The notes under the pieces were generated by a model, which saw only the letters and a program-made list of their open reading frames with translations, was not told the origin of the DNA and searched no databases. Below are positions 47,418 to 58,637 of a stretch of 64,000 nucleotides of DNA, one piece after another. The DNA is from Trichoderma breve (taxonomy: Eukaryota; Ascomycota; Sordariomycetes; Hypocreales; Hypocreaceae): contig NW_026611593.1 in assembly GCF_028502605.1 (NCBI RefSeq), positions 1 through 64,000 of the forward strand. The letters are read 5' to 3'. A program made the translations under genes and the position numbers. How positions within the stretch are numbered: the first letter of the stretch is position 1; every line of letters starts with the position of its first letter.

Positions 47418-48211
47418 AGTTGGAAATAAGAGCCAACGAAAATTGATTGATTGAAATGACAACTTCGAAGAACAAGTTGTCGTATATGAGGTAGAGATCC
47501 CTCCGATGGTAAGAAAGACGGATCTATCAGGTCTTCTTGCTCAGTCCGTTGGCCATTTTATACGATGGAGCTGAAGGCGTTAGAAGGTATTGAAATGCCA
47601 ATCCTCTTATTTGTCGGTCAGTTGGTGCCATAGGCATATACTCTGTTGCTCCTGTTCCCCAGATTCCCCGCAAACTTGCCCACATCAAACCTAGATCCAG
47701 AACCCCATGTTTCCCCGGAATGAGCTACCAGTCATATGGCTTTATTTTGCTCAGCGAACTTTTAGCTTGGCTTTAGGCTGGATGGTGTAGGCAAGTGGCT
47801 TTTCTTAGGCACGTCTGGTCATATTTTTGCGTCGGCGCCGACCGGCCCGGGGCCACCAAGTTGAAGGATAGCGGCCCGGAACGGAGAGCGTCTACATATT
47901 TTGAGTAAATATCTCAGTAATGCATGATGAAGAATAATTTGGTGATAGCCAAGTGTAGTTCCGGGATATCCGGCTCGGCTGATAGTATAATAGAATACGG
48001 TTAATTTCGGTTTGCTACAGAATAGGAGATTTGTTACTCCGATGGTTATTCTCGGCATATTTTTGACCATAGAATAGCCTGCAGAATCGTATATAGTTGC
48101 TGTGAAGGAATTTATGAGGGCAATGTTGATGAATGTTTTCAGTGAAGTTGTCTGGCAAATTGCGAAAGTATAGAGCTCAGCCGGCTACAAATTTAATGAA
48201 CGTTGCCCAAA
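47418..48211. promoter_or_regulatory. Divergent promoter between JEN carrier (-) and lyase (+)
   Basis: 794 bp. It contains a perfect 12-bp palindrome GTCGGCGCCGAC at 47831-47842 followed by CCGGCCCGGGGCC, and CTCGG at 47974-47978 and 48051-48055, the same pentamer (reverse) as in the monooxygenase array. Confidence 0.5.
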
Positions 48212-49242
48212 ATGAAACCCTATCCATTCCAATTCAACAGCATGTCCTCGCCAAAAGCTGAACCAAACAGAGGTACGGAGTCCACTCTTCTTTGTAGGGG
48301 GCAAATACCTTCTATTCAAGCATCGCAGCTTCGGGCTATGATTCGCGAAGCATACTCGGACCCAAGCAAGATTCTCGCTACATGTTGCTCTGATGATGGA
48401 CTAGGATCACGCCTGGTCGAAGAAGCTGGGTTCCCGTACATATTTTTGGGTGGATTCATGGTCGCGTCTAGCTTTGGATTACCAGATACTGTCAGTTCAT
48501 GATTCTAAGGTGTGATGAAAGTGAGGCTGCTATGCTAACGATATAAAAGGGATACATTGCCTTTCAAGAAATGGTCAACCGCATTCAAGAAGTCAAACGA
48601 CAAACTACGATTCCTATCATTGCAGATGGAGATACTGGATACGGTTCTCCTGTAAATGTTAGGCGCACAGTCCAAGGTTTCGCCATGGCTGGTGCAGCGG
48701 GTATCATGATCGAAGATCAGACTTGGCCGAAGCGATGTGGCCATACTAAAGGAAAATCTGTAGTGTCCAGGGAGGAGGCCTTCGCACGAATCCAAGCAGC
48801 TGTGGATGCCCGCAATGAAGGAGTCGATATTGTTATCAACGCTCGCACGGATTCTTTTATCCTCGGATGGGACGAAGCAATTTATCGAGCAAAGAAGTTC
48901 ATTGAGATTGGAGCAGACATGGTTTTCCTAGAGGCTCTTCCAGATAGAGAGACGATGAAGAAGACGGTTGAGGCCCTCAATTTCCCCGTCATGGCTAACA
49001 TTATTGAAGGTGGCTTGACAGATAACCTCTCAGCTGAAGAGCTTGGCAAAATTGGTTTCTCAATAGCTGTATATCCCTTTACAATGGTGGCAGCTAGAGT
49101 CAAGGCTGTGAGGGAGGCTTTGGAGCGTTTGAAAGCGAGTTTCACAGCTGGGGCACCTCCACGTATCATGTCTGCCGGAGAGGTCTGTGAGGCTGTTGGC
49201 TTCAACAAGTACTGGGAGCTGGAAGAGAAGTATAAATATTAG
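48212..49242 (+). CDS. Isocitrate lyase/PEP mutase-family lyase (2,3-dimethylmalate or methylisocitrate lyase-like)
   Basis: Two exons (48212-48490, 48550-49242), 972 nt, 323 residues. ATG 48212 is the first in frame; ATG 48242 (MSSPKAE) is an alternative. Family signatures: the metal site ADGDTGYG, then EDQTWPKRCGHTKGK, which contains the K-R-C-G-H catalytic loop; INARTDSF and FLEALPD follow. The length of about 300 residues fits the short lyases of the family (2,3-dimethylmalate lyase, methylisocitrate lyase, oxaloacetate hydrolase) and not glyoxylate-cycle isocitrate lyase. It would cleave a 2-hydroxy- or 3-hydroxydicarboxylate to an oxo acid plus a second acid. The divergent neighbour is a carboxylate carrier. 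Confidence 0.9.
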
Positions 49243-49587
49243 TGGTATCTAAATGATAAAAGGGCTATGATTCACAGACAACTGTAGAAACTATATTGAG
49301 AATGTATTAATGAATGTTGTAGTATTTGATATGATGGTGCCGTTAAATTCTGTTCCTGGTTTATAATGGAGCTGGCTCAAGATTACGAGTTGTTCGCTCA
49401 GAACGGAAGATCTCAGATGAAGTATACTAACTTGTTTCACTCAGCCCTCCGTATGATATAAGAAAGTAACAAGCTTTCTGTTAATATATGATCTTTGTCT
49501 CTCGGAAGGCAAGAATTCATCTATCATTTTGTCTAAACTAATGGCGCTTCTTTACAGTCTCGATGTCCATTGGATAATATTTGCCAC
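49243..49587. other. Intergenic between convergent genes, nothing seen
   Basis: 3' ends of the lyase and of the flavoprotein gene; no feature recognised. Confidence 0.5.
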
Positions 49588-51153
49588 CTACGCCCTATTC
49601 TGATCTTTTGCCCTTCTCGCCGCAGCTTGACCAGCCAGTCGCCCAAACACTGCACCCTTAACTAGACCCGCAGCGCCAGGGTAGTTGAATGCAAAGAAAC
49701 CTCCACTAATCTCACCGACAGCCCAGAGACCAGGCATCTTCTCTCCTTCATTGTTAAGAACGTGAGCGTAGGGGTCAGTCTTGAGGCCGCCGTATGTGAA
49801 CGTAATGCCTGTGCCAGATTCGTAAGAATAAAACGAAATGCATTGTTAGGCCCACAGATGGGGCATAAACTTACCACATGTAACAGCGTATGCAACGAAA
49901 GGGCCTTGATCAATCGCCTGGGCCCAGTTGGTCTTGGGGATAGCCAACTTTGTTCTTGTGGATAGACCATCCAAGTGGAAGGGGTCGAACTGGCCCGTCT
50001 TTGGCACTGCAGCGTTGAATTCTCGAACCGTATCAACAAATTGCTTTACATTCAGTCCAAGCTTTTGAGCAAGTCCCTCTAAAGTATCATCAACTACAGG
50101 TGTGGCGGTCGAGTAACGCGGCTCCAAAGTCTTGAGGACTTTCTGGTCGAAGATCTGGAATGCGACTGCTTCTTTCTGCTTGGCAATCTGCTCTCCAATG
50201 GCAGCGTAAGTGAGCTCGAACGTGTTCTCGCCCTCATTCACAAATCTCTGTCCGTCTTTGTTAACCATTATGGCAAAAGGATAGGAATATCGGCTCGTTT
50301 TGTCAGTCAGCCTGAGATCGCCAACCGCGGGGGCATTGTGGTCGACGGGAACAGCATGACAACCGCCCCAGTGGCCTGTAGCTTGTGCTCCGTGAGAGAT
50401 GGCATTCTCAATCATGGTGCCCGTATTATAGCGGCATCCACGGACTTTAGCCAGATCCCACCCTTGCCCAAGGTACTGACGACGAAGGCGGGGCGATGCC
50501 TCGAAGCCACCACATGCCAGAATGACCTGGCCCTTGAAATCGACAAAGCCGTCCTTCTGTCGCGCGCGAACTCCGAGGATGTTGTCGCCATTGGTAATAA
50601 GATCATAAGCAGGAGAAGAGTAGTGAGCATCAATGGAACTCTTCTCTACAGCCGCCCAAAGATTGTCGGTCAGACCAATGCCTTCGTTATCGGCAATTAA
50701 ACAAAGCCCTGGGTTGATGTCCACAACATCTTGTGTGATTTGATCTTCGCTGAAGAACTTACTGAGTGCAAGCTTCCATCGCACTCCCTGGTCGCGCATC
50801 CACTTTACGGTATCATAGGAATGATCAAACATGACATGCATTGCCTCTTTATCGCAGTGACCGCGAGAAGTCTCCAACATCTCATTTGCATATCGCTCCT
50901 TGGTGAAGGGCACGAGCCTTGCGCGCTTGGCGAGATATTTCCAATCTGGGTGAATCAGTGGCTCAATATCCTCCATGCCATTGTGGACGATCCTGAATGC
51001 AGCAGACGCAAAACGACTGTTTCCGCCACGGTAAGCTTTGGGGGCTGCTTCGAGGATGGCAGTTCTGGAGCCAGCTTCGTGAGCAGAGAGAGCTGCAACG
51101 AGGGCTGCGTTGCCGCCGCCGACCACAATGACATCATATGAAAGACTTGTCAT
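49588..51153 (-). CDS. FAD-dependent tricarballylate dehydrogenase-like flavoprotein (TcuA/CobZ type)
   Basis: Two exons (51153-49875, 49808-49588), 1500 nt, 499 residues. The start MTSLSYDV is preceded by an in-frame extension of 23 codons that I leave out. The N-terminal FAD fold is DVIVVGGGNAALVAALSAHEAG with RGGNSRFASAAFR. TRGHCD/SRGHCDKEAM, TVKWMRDQGVRW and LACGGFEASP are characteristic of the TcuA/CobZ branch of the fumarate-reductase flavoprotein family. The C-terminus TFTYGGLKTDPYAHVLN...GLWAVGEISGGFF...NYPGAAGL closes the FAD site. Bacterial TcuA oxidises tricarballylate to cis-aconitate and works with a carrier; here a carboxylate carrier and a lyase are near neighbours. Fungal members may have other substrates. 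Confidence 0.87.
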
Positions 51154-51863
51154 GTTGATAATATTGACGTAAAATAAATTGGAACTGAAAGCCTGGTTCT
51201 TGGGAACTGGTATGCTGATCAAGTGGTTAAGAGATGACCTGAGAGGCAGCTTTCGTTATCGACGATGACACTTCGTAATATATATTCGATTACTTCTTCT
51301 CCATACATCCATATACTTCCTCAAACTTTACGTCTCTCTTTACGAATCTTTATATCACATGACATTTATTTTAACGTAGCCTAAATAATGTCTCCAAGTA
51401 AACGGAGCGGGTAGGATAGAATCCGGAGCGAAGCGGCGCTGAATAGGTGTCGTATTGTCCTGGAGGGCCGCTCCGCTCCGAGAAAGAAATTCAGGTGGCC
51501 TTCATTTACTTCTTTTTTTTATTCTTGATCCTCATTCCACTTAAAGGAAGCAACCTTCTACCCATTGTTCACCTTCACGGTTAATTATGCCTAACGCCGC
51601 TTACATTACGCATGACGATTGGTCTCCACCTCAAGTCAATGCTTTTTGCTCCAAGCTTTGATCATTATAACAGAATAATGACCATTCAGATTGATTGTAT
51701 ATATAAGCTTCGGTTGAATCTAGAGTCTGCTGGGGCTGCAACATTGTCAGTACAATAGGGATCACAAGTTAAACAGCACATTTGATCAGGCGTATTTCTG
51801 CCGACATGACGAACATCCCAAGCTAACAATCTTTAGAGCTCCATCTACATTTCATGAATTACA
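51154..51863. promoter_or_regulatory. Promoter of the flavoprotein gene with an inverted repeat
   Basis: A GC-rich imperfect inverted repeat pairs CGGAGCGAAGCGGC (51424-51437) with GCCGCTCCGCTCCG (51467-51480), one mismatch, 29-bp loop. CCGAG overlaps its right edge (51478-51482). Nothing else is seen. Confidence 0.45.
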
Positions 51864-54084
51864 TTAAATATCGAAATTAAATCCATCCGCGGTCAAATCC
51901 ATTCCTGACGCCCATGCAAAACTTGCCCAGTCCATGTCGGTTTGAGCTTGCAATTCAGGTGCATTTGAGCTCAACACATGTTCTGTGGCTGCGGAAGCTG
52001 CCTCCGACACTGCGTCTGATCCTATTGGAACTTTGGAGCACGATAATTAGTGAGATTTCTCGAAACAAGATGCAGCGATCAACAAGCAGTAAACAGCGGC
52101 TATTCGGGGCATACGAACTCGTCGCGGAAGAGTTTAATCCAATACTTCGTTGTCCTCCGACGTTGTCCCTCCAGTAGAAGAGACAGTCATACGCTAAACT
52201 GGCCCCAAATCGGCTTCGATGAACCAGGGATGGAGGCTGCCAACAACCAGGCGTGCTGACGGTGTCTGTGCTCAGCCAAAGCTGGCGCATGATCTCTGCA
52301 TGCCGTCCTGCAACGTCGTTATTTTCCACCGAGCATTTCCTCATGGCGCTTATAGCCTGGTTTAGAGTGGCATTTCCCAACTCTGTGTCAACATCCGGGC
52401 TGTAAGATGAGTTTAGGACTTTGAACACAGCTCCCGCGGCGGTGAATAGCATTCGGAATAAGTGAACTGGGATATGTGCAAAAAGGCTTATCCTAACGTC
52501 CACTTCAACAATATATGTGATAAAAGTAGTCGCAAAATTGTATGCTTCTAGGACGGCGAGTCTTCTCTCAGGAGAATCGGGATCGAAAAAGTGCTGGATC
52601 AGCAAAAACAGCTTCACTGCCGTATAGTGAAGACGAGTCAAGTCTATTTATGTGTGAGGCCAAACTGCGGAACCAATAAGGATCAAATATCTTACCGGAA
52701 GTTCCATCCATCCCCTGGAAAACGTTTTCAAGATCAGCTTCCAGAGCTCTGACAAAAGGACCAACATTTGTCGGTTCCGGTCCCTCAATCTCCGCTGGAT
52801 TGTCGAACATTGCTCTTGTAGCTTTACCAAAGAACCCTTGTAGTTCGGTTTGAGATTTCAGTGGTTGTGAAATACGTGGGAAATATTCATCTCTGATTCT
52901 TCCTTTGAGAGCGAAATTGGATAGTGTTGTAGGAAGTGATCCATATCCCGCAGCATTGCTAGTCAAAGTTAGCTGTAGTTCAAGGCAAAGCTCACGCTGT
53001 GTCACTTACTTGTGAGCTACTATAATACAGGCCAGCCAGGTTCGGATCTTCTCAGTTTGAAGAGGTTCTGTGGAAATGCAGTTGAACCGAGAGAAATAGC
53101 CAGGTTGATCTGGTTGATATAGACCCAACTGGGTAGCCATGCTTAGTGCAATATCACCCCATACCGGAGTATTTTCAAGCAATAGTGAACACGTTGGGAA
53201 AGGCCAAGTGCATAAAAGCAGCAGCGATTGTATAGTGGTGAGTTGGTTCCCTCGTGTGGAAATTACTTCCCAAGCAAGCTTTGTAACACAGCTGGATAAT
53301 TTCCTCAATAGGCTGACGTCGCGCTCATAACGACGCGCAGCAACGCTGATTATGGTCCAAAATAACAATGATGACTTGGATAAATACTCATGGGGCGTCT
53401 GATCAGGATCAAGAAAGGGGAGGAACGGGTGATACGAAGTAAAAAATCTGCTCTTGATTAGCTGTGCAGCACCGCGGATACACTTTGGCCATCAAATAGA
53501 ACATACACATTGAATAGCTCATTGATATGAGTATTCTTGAGCCGAACAGCTCCTATGCAACAAGAAATTGCATCAACAGAAGTGGGAGATGATACTGAAG
53601 GCACTGTACGACGATCATTCGGCGGTAAGAAATCGCTTCCCGCGGATTGAGAAGGTTGTAGAGACGGATCGATAGCCGGATGCACCACCACCTGTGATAT
53701 ATCTCTCTGACGATCTGATATAGGCGGTGAAGTTTCCACTCGTGGTCTATCTTGGGGTGTTGGCGCTGTTGAACTTCCTTGCTGCGAATGTTCGAGAGCA
53801 TTCATGAATACTTCAAGGCGCTTTTCCAATTCATCAAATCGCCTAGATACCTCCATTATAAACTGATCGTTCATGACAATGTTTGAGTTACTTGCCTATT
53901 TTTGTTATTTCTGTGAAATTGGGGGTCTTCTTTGCACAACAAGCCGTGTTTCTCGCACCGCCTACAGCGGCCATCGCCTTTCTCGCAGCGAGACTAGGAT
54001 TGTGTGTTACAACTGTTTATGCATGAACCTTATGGGCTGAGAAGGGTGTCCTACCTTACTCTGCCTGCAGGAAGTGCAGGCCAT
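51864..54084 (-). CDS. Zn2Cys6 transcription factor 2 of the catabolic cluster
   Basis: The zinc cluster is built from two exons (54084-54055 and from 53993): MACTSCRQSK|SRCEKGDGRCRRCEKHGLLC, six cysteines. Later exons are well defined: up to 53507 (ELFNV|FFTSYHPFLPF), 53447-53010, 52958-52696, 52643-52146 and 52021-51864, the last ending MDWASFAWASGMDLTADG, a common acidic tail. The domain carries LLFWTIISVAARR and LLLLCTWPFP, typical of the family. One junction is unresolved: between about 53917 and 53873 the zinc-cluster exon and the coiled-coil segment (RRFDELEKRLEVF) are in different frames, and candidate introns are either only 29 nt or remove the coiled-coil start. It lies between the flavoprotein and aldehyde dehydrogenase genes on the same strand. 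Confidence 0.8.
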
Positions 54085-55008
54085 CCGCCGACTGGCAAGC
54101 ATTAATAAGAATGAATGTAGAAGCTGGCTACGCTGAGGCCAATGGGGAGAAGTAGATGATGTGGTTGGGTGGATGGAGCCAATGTAGTCGTTCAGCTCCC
54201 TTAGTACATATCCCACGCACCCGAGAGTACCTAAGGGCCTTAGTCATCTTCGTGAGTAGTGGCGTACCCCGCAAACTGGTATACCCTAGAATCTTCATGC
54301 ATTTTAATTATTTATTACTGCAGTATCCCTAAAGAGAGTTGACTTCATGTTACCACTTTATATAAATCATTCACTATAGTATATTTATAATGCTATGTCA
54401 AAATTAACTTATAGCTAATAGTTGATACAACTTATGTATAACAAATAGTAATAGGCATTAGCACTCTTTCTGCAAAGCACAAGCCTTCTAAGTTCGTAAT
54501 TTGAAGCATAAACTAAGTGATTGCTAGTTATTATCACTATACCTTTTTCTGCAAAGTACAACTTCTCGTAATAATTTAACTCGCCGCTCCGGCCCGGGAC
54601 TCAGCTAGTACCTCCAAGGCAAATTGAACTGGAAAAAACAAATGTTCAGTAATTTGCCAATAAAGTATTACCTCGCAAAATTCGTTGGTGGATCGTTCTT
54701 TTCATGGTAGCATGCTAACAGGAGGAAGTTAGCCAATTCCTTATCCTGTCAAAAACAGGGTTTAATTCTGGGGAGATCCACCGACGAATTTTGCGAGGTT
54801 ATGCGGTAGGTAGCTGTGGAGAACAGACTAGAGAATGCATCTTTGAATTGGTACCTAGGTAGGCAGACAGACACCAAACATGGCGTAAAACAGCTCTATT
54901 GCTATAAGAATTGGAAATAAAATAACCTGTTATATCTTAATCCCTAACTAAACCTCAACGTGGTTTAATCGCTATTGCAATAAGACGCATAACGCTATAT
55001 TTTAGTTT
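54085..55008. other. Intergenic holding a small inverted-repeat element
   Basis: AT-rich, with the MITE-like element at 54671-54797 (listed separately). No gene seen. Confidence 0.5.
54671..54797. mobile_element. MITE-like element, 24-bp terminal inverted repeats, TTA target duplication
   Basis: The left end CCTCGCAAAATTCGTTGGTG and right end (reverse complement) CCTCGCAAAATTCGTCGGTG pair over 24 bp with one mismatch. Both ends are flanked by TTA, which reads as a 3-bp target site duplication as in PIF/Harbinger-type elements. The interior of about 79 bp codes for nothing; a small hairpin CCTGTC AAAAA... lies near 54745. A non-autonomous element moved by a transposase elsewhere is the likely explanation. 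Confidence 0.6.
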
Positions 55009-56652
55009 TCATAACCCACCGAGAGTAATACTCTTTATATTCGTGTATTCTTTCAGAGCATGGCTAGAACCTTCAATGCCTAGTCCGCTCTCCTTGACAC
55101 CGCTGAATGGCTGCTCACAAGCGCTGACCAAACCAACGCGACATCCTACCATGCCAACTTGAAGGGCTTCTGCGACATCCCACAACGTGTTGATGTTTTC
55201 TGTGAACAAATACCCTGCTAGACCAACATCGGTATCATTTGCCATACTAATGACTTCCTCCTGGGTGGAGAAAGGTATCAGACATGCCACTGGGCCAAAT
55301 GTCTCTTCCTGACAGAACAACATGTCCGACTTTGATCCAGTGATGATAGTTGGAGGATAGAAGTTGGGTCCGTAGCTGTCTTCGGCTTTACCTCCGAGAA
55401 TTACTTTCGCTCCTCGACTCACCGCATCATCCACATGCCGTTGCACCTTCTCCACCCCTTTACCGGCATACAACGGTCCGAAATTCGACTTTGGATCCCA
55501 GACGGAGGCTGAAGGCCGAATTGTCTCGGCAACTCGAGTCTTGAGCCGGTTGGCGAACTCGTCATATATTTTCTCGTGGATAAATATGCGATTTGCACAA
55601 ACGCATGTCTGTCCAGAGGACCGAAATTTGGACAGAATCATGCCATCCACTGCGCTGTCTATATTGGCATCTTCGAACACGATAAACGGTGCGTTGCCGC
55701 CCAACTCCAGGCTGGTCTTCTTGATATGACGTGCGCATTGTGTGTTCAGAATTTTGCCCACTGCTGTTGAGCCGGTGAAACTGAGGTGCTTGACTAGCTT
55801 GTTGTTGCAGAGTTCCTCTCCGATGATGGGCGTCGACTCTGGGCTACAAGTGATTACGCTGAGAACGCCGGCGGGAAACCCGGCGCGCTCAAATAACTTG
55901 GCCATGGCAATAGCACAGAGCGGTGTCTCTGGAGCAGGTTTCAGAACCACGGTGTTGCCAGCAGCAATTGCGGCTCCAGCTTTTCGAGTGATCATTGCCA
56001 CCGGTGAGTTCCAGGGGGTAATAGCGGCAACAACACCTTGAGGTTCTCTAACGGTCATGATGCGCGTGCCCCTGCGGTAGGCTGGGATCGTCTCGCCGTA
56101 GATGCGTTCGCATTCGGACTCAAACCAGTCAAGGTAATCTATGCCATATGCCACGGTACCAAGCGATTCACTAAACGGCTTGCCGAGCTCAATGGTACAT
56201 AGTGCTGCTAGATCATTCCGTGCCGCCTTGATGAGGTCTCCCCAACGACGCAGCATGAAGCGACGGTCACGGTGCGGAACCTTGCGAAAGATTTGGAAGG
56301 CATCTTCAGCAGCCTTGATGGTGTCCCGAACCTCTGCAACGGATAGATCAGGTACGAGGCATACCACTGCATCATCGACCGGATCTTGGCCAACGTTAGC
56401 ATGAAGAAAGAAATGCAATACCATTATAGAAGCTGTTTAGGGACTACGATCTCTACTCACCATGTACAGGAAAACTCTTTTTACTGGCAGCGGTAATCCA
56501 TTGCCCGTTGACGAAACAGCGATTGTCAACTAAAGACGGATCCTCAAACTGATGATCGTTTCTCATACATCAGCCAAATTTTGAAGACATCCAGAGTACC
56601 CTCTGCATCTACTTACAGTGTATTCAAAATGTTTTAACAAAATAGACTCCAT
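55009..56652 (-). CDS. NAD(P)-dependent aldehyde dehydrogenase, succinate-semialdehyde dehydrogenase type
   Basis: Three exons: 56652-56617, 56548-56461, 56384-55009; 1500 nt, 499 residues. The last intron was placed so that PVH|DPVDDAVVCLVPDL is formed; the longer open frame through the intron would give a false N-terminus. N-terminal RCFVNGQWI is the usual ALDH opening. Catalytic Glu (about 268) is in SLELGGNAPF and catalytic Cys (about 302) in SGQTCVCANR; TPWNSPVAM and FTGSTAVGK mark the cofactor site. The closing CEQPFSGVKESGLGIEGS is that of the GabD/SSADH branch. It oxidises an aldehyde to an acid. It is divergent from the alcohol dehydrogenase gene, a natural alcohol-aldehyde-acid pair. 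Confidence 0.92.
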
Positions 56653-57137
56653 TGTGAACGGCTTGTTTCTTGTAAAACAGAGGTATACTGTGCTCTACTA
56701 TAGGCGAATAGTTGATGACGATAAATAGATAGACTACTCATAGCTCTCTTACTCGAGCAGCACACACTTCATGCAAATCACACCTAATGACTGTCTTATT
56801 AACGACGACAGCAATATTATGCTAACTCCGATTAATTTGATCAAATGATGTCGGCGATAGCCTCAGCGGTACCTTAGTTGTCGAGCTAGTGGGCGCCACG
56901 AAACTCAAAATCACCGAGAGATTCCCCGCTCGGCGATTGCAGGGTTAAGCAATAGCTGTACGAACAAGTCCAAATGGCGTTGAATTGTTCTGTAGACGAA
57001 ATAAAGGAGCCTAATTTGTGTTTACTAAATCTCGTTTATCGCATCAATGGAAAACGATCTTGTGTAAAACCCCCCCGGGTATCAATTTCTCCTACAAGTG
57101 CAGAACAAAAATTATACATTGTCAAAGCTGATACAAC
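56653..57137. promoter_or_regulatory. Divergent promoter between aldehyde and alcohol dehydrogenase genes
   Basis: 485 bp. It contains an inverted pair CCGAG (56914-56918) and CTCGG (56929-56933), a form many Zn2Cys6 dimers bind and the same pentamer as in the monooxygenase promoter array. Confidence 0.5.
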
Positions 57138-58637
57138 ATGGCGACAATGCGTGCAGTTGTGTTCAACGGGAAATACGACGTCAGTGTGGAGGATCGACCC
57201 TTGCCGCAAATCGAGGATCCTAGAGATATTATTGTCAAAGTGCAATATGCTGGGCTTTGTGGAACGTACGTATTCTTTACAACCCATCAGGTAGCTCTAC
57301 CAAAAGGTTTGCAAAGCTGATCGCTTTGACTAGCGAACTACACATGTATCGCGGTCATCACGAGGTCCCTCGGGGATTCATTTTGGGACATGAGTTTAGC
57401 GGCACTGTGACCCAAGTCGGGGATGATATCAAGTTGTTCCACGTTGGGGATAAGATTACATGCCCATTCTCGATACAGTGGTATGCCACATCCATTACGC
57501 TTAGCCATTTTGCACCAGCTATGAGGGAAGTTCTAATATTGAGTGACCTTAGTGGGGAATGCTTCTACTGCACTCGTGGCCTAACCTCCCGTTGCGTCAA
57601 GGTTTCATTGATTGGCACCACAGCATTAGATGGAGCTCAAGCTGAATATGTAAGCCTTGTCTCTTGCCTTTTGGCCACGCCATCTCTATGTAATAATCTC
57701 CAATTATGACTGACGTATACTTTAGTTGCGGATCCCTTTGGCAGATAGTACTGCTGTCCTAGCCCCCCCAGAAATCGATGAGAAGCTTCTTGTTTTAATG
57801 GCTGATATTTTACCTACTGGGTACTTTGCCGCCAGTAACGGCTATGCTTTGCTGAAAGACACGGAGAGAAAGGACGCAGTCGTGGCTGTGGTCGGCTGTG
57901 GTCCGGTTGGTGAGACTCATCTTCCGCTTCGAGTCACTTAAAAGATTGTTCATTGACCAAACAACTGCCACTCTGTAGGTCTGTGCGCCATAGTATCAGC
58001 CCTCCAATTCAAGCCGAAACAATTATTCGCCATTGACTCCATCCCTGATCGACTCGAGAGAGCAAAACAACTGGGCGCTGAGCCGCTGAACTTTGCCACT
58101 GATCTTGAGGGGCTGAAGAAGCGCGTGTTTGAAGTCACTGAAGGAAGGGGAATCGATGTTGCACTTGAAATTGTGGGCCAGAGTCCGGCATTGAGGCTGG
58201 CGTTTGATATACTGCGGCCCTGGGGTGTTATCAGTAGCATCGGTGTGCATTATGGAGAGGTATGTGAATCACGATCAATTGAAGTTGACTGCTGGCGCAT
58301 TTTTATTCTAATTATGAGGTACTAGGTTCCATGGACTGGAAATGAGGCGTATCATAAGAACTTGCGATTGCAAATGGGCCGCTGCCCGGTTCGCGCCGTC
58401 TTCCCTCCAGCACTCGAAGTGTTGAAAAAGGCACAGCATCTATTGGGGTAAGTCACATGGATTATTTCGTACGTTGAGCAGATTAGGTACTTAAAGTAAA
58501 GCAGCTTCATGTGTGACAACATCATTTCCATAGAGGATGCCGAGGAGGCATATAGGCAATTCGAGAAAGGTAAAATCCAAAAAGTCATATTCGCTTTTGG
58601 GGATGATGTGCCAAAGAAAAGGCTAAATGTTGCTTGA
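57138..58637 (+). CDS. Zinc-dependent medium-chain alcohol/polyol dehydrogenase
   Basis: Seven exons: 57138-57265, 57334-57480, 57553-57649, 57726-57909, 57979-58259, 58326-58447, 58505-58637. They total 1092 nt, 363 residues, in frame throughout. Catalytic zinc: Cys in GLCGTELHMYRGHH and GHE in ILGHEFSGTV. Structural zinc: four cysteines in CPFSIQCGECFYCTRGLTSRC, with intron 2 inside this block. NAD(P) site: VVGCGPVGL. The enzyme oxidises an alcohol to an aldehyde or ketone; paired with the divergent aldehyde dehydrogenase it would feed an acid to the pathway. Substrate not determinable. Confidence 0.92.

Noticed and set aside
55009..56424. Aldehyde dehydrogenase starting at MVLHFFLHANVG
   Set aside because: That N-terminus is intron sequence; splicing PVH|DPVDD gives the normal family start.
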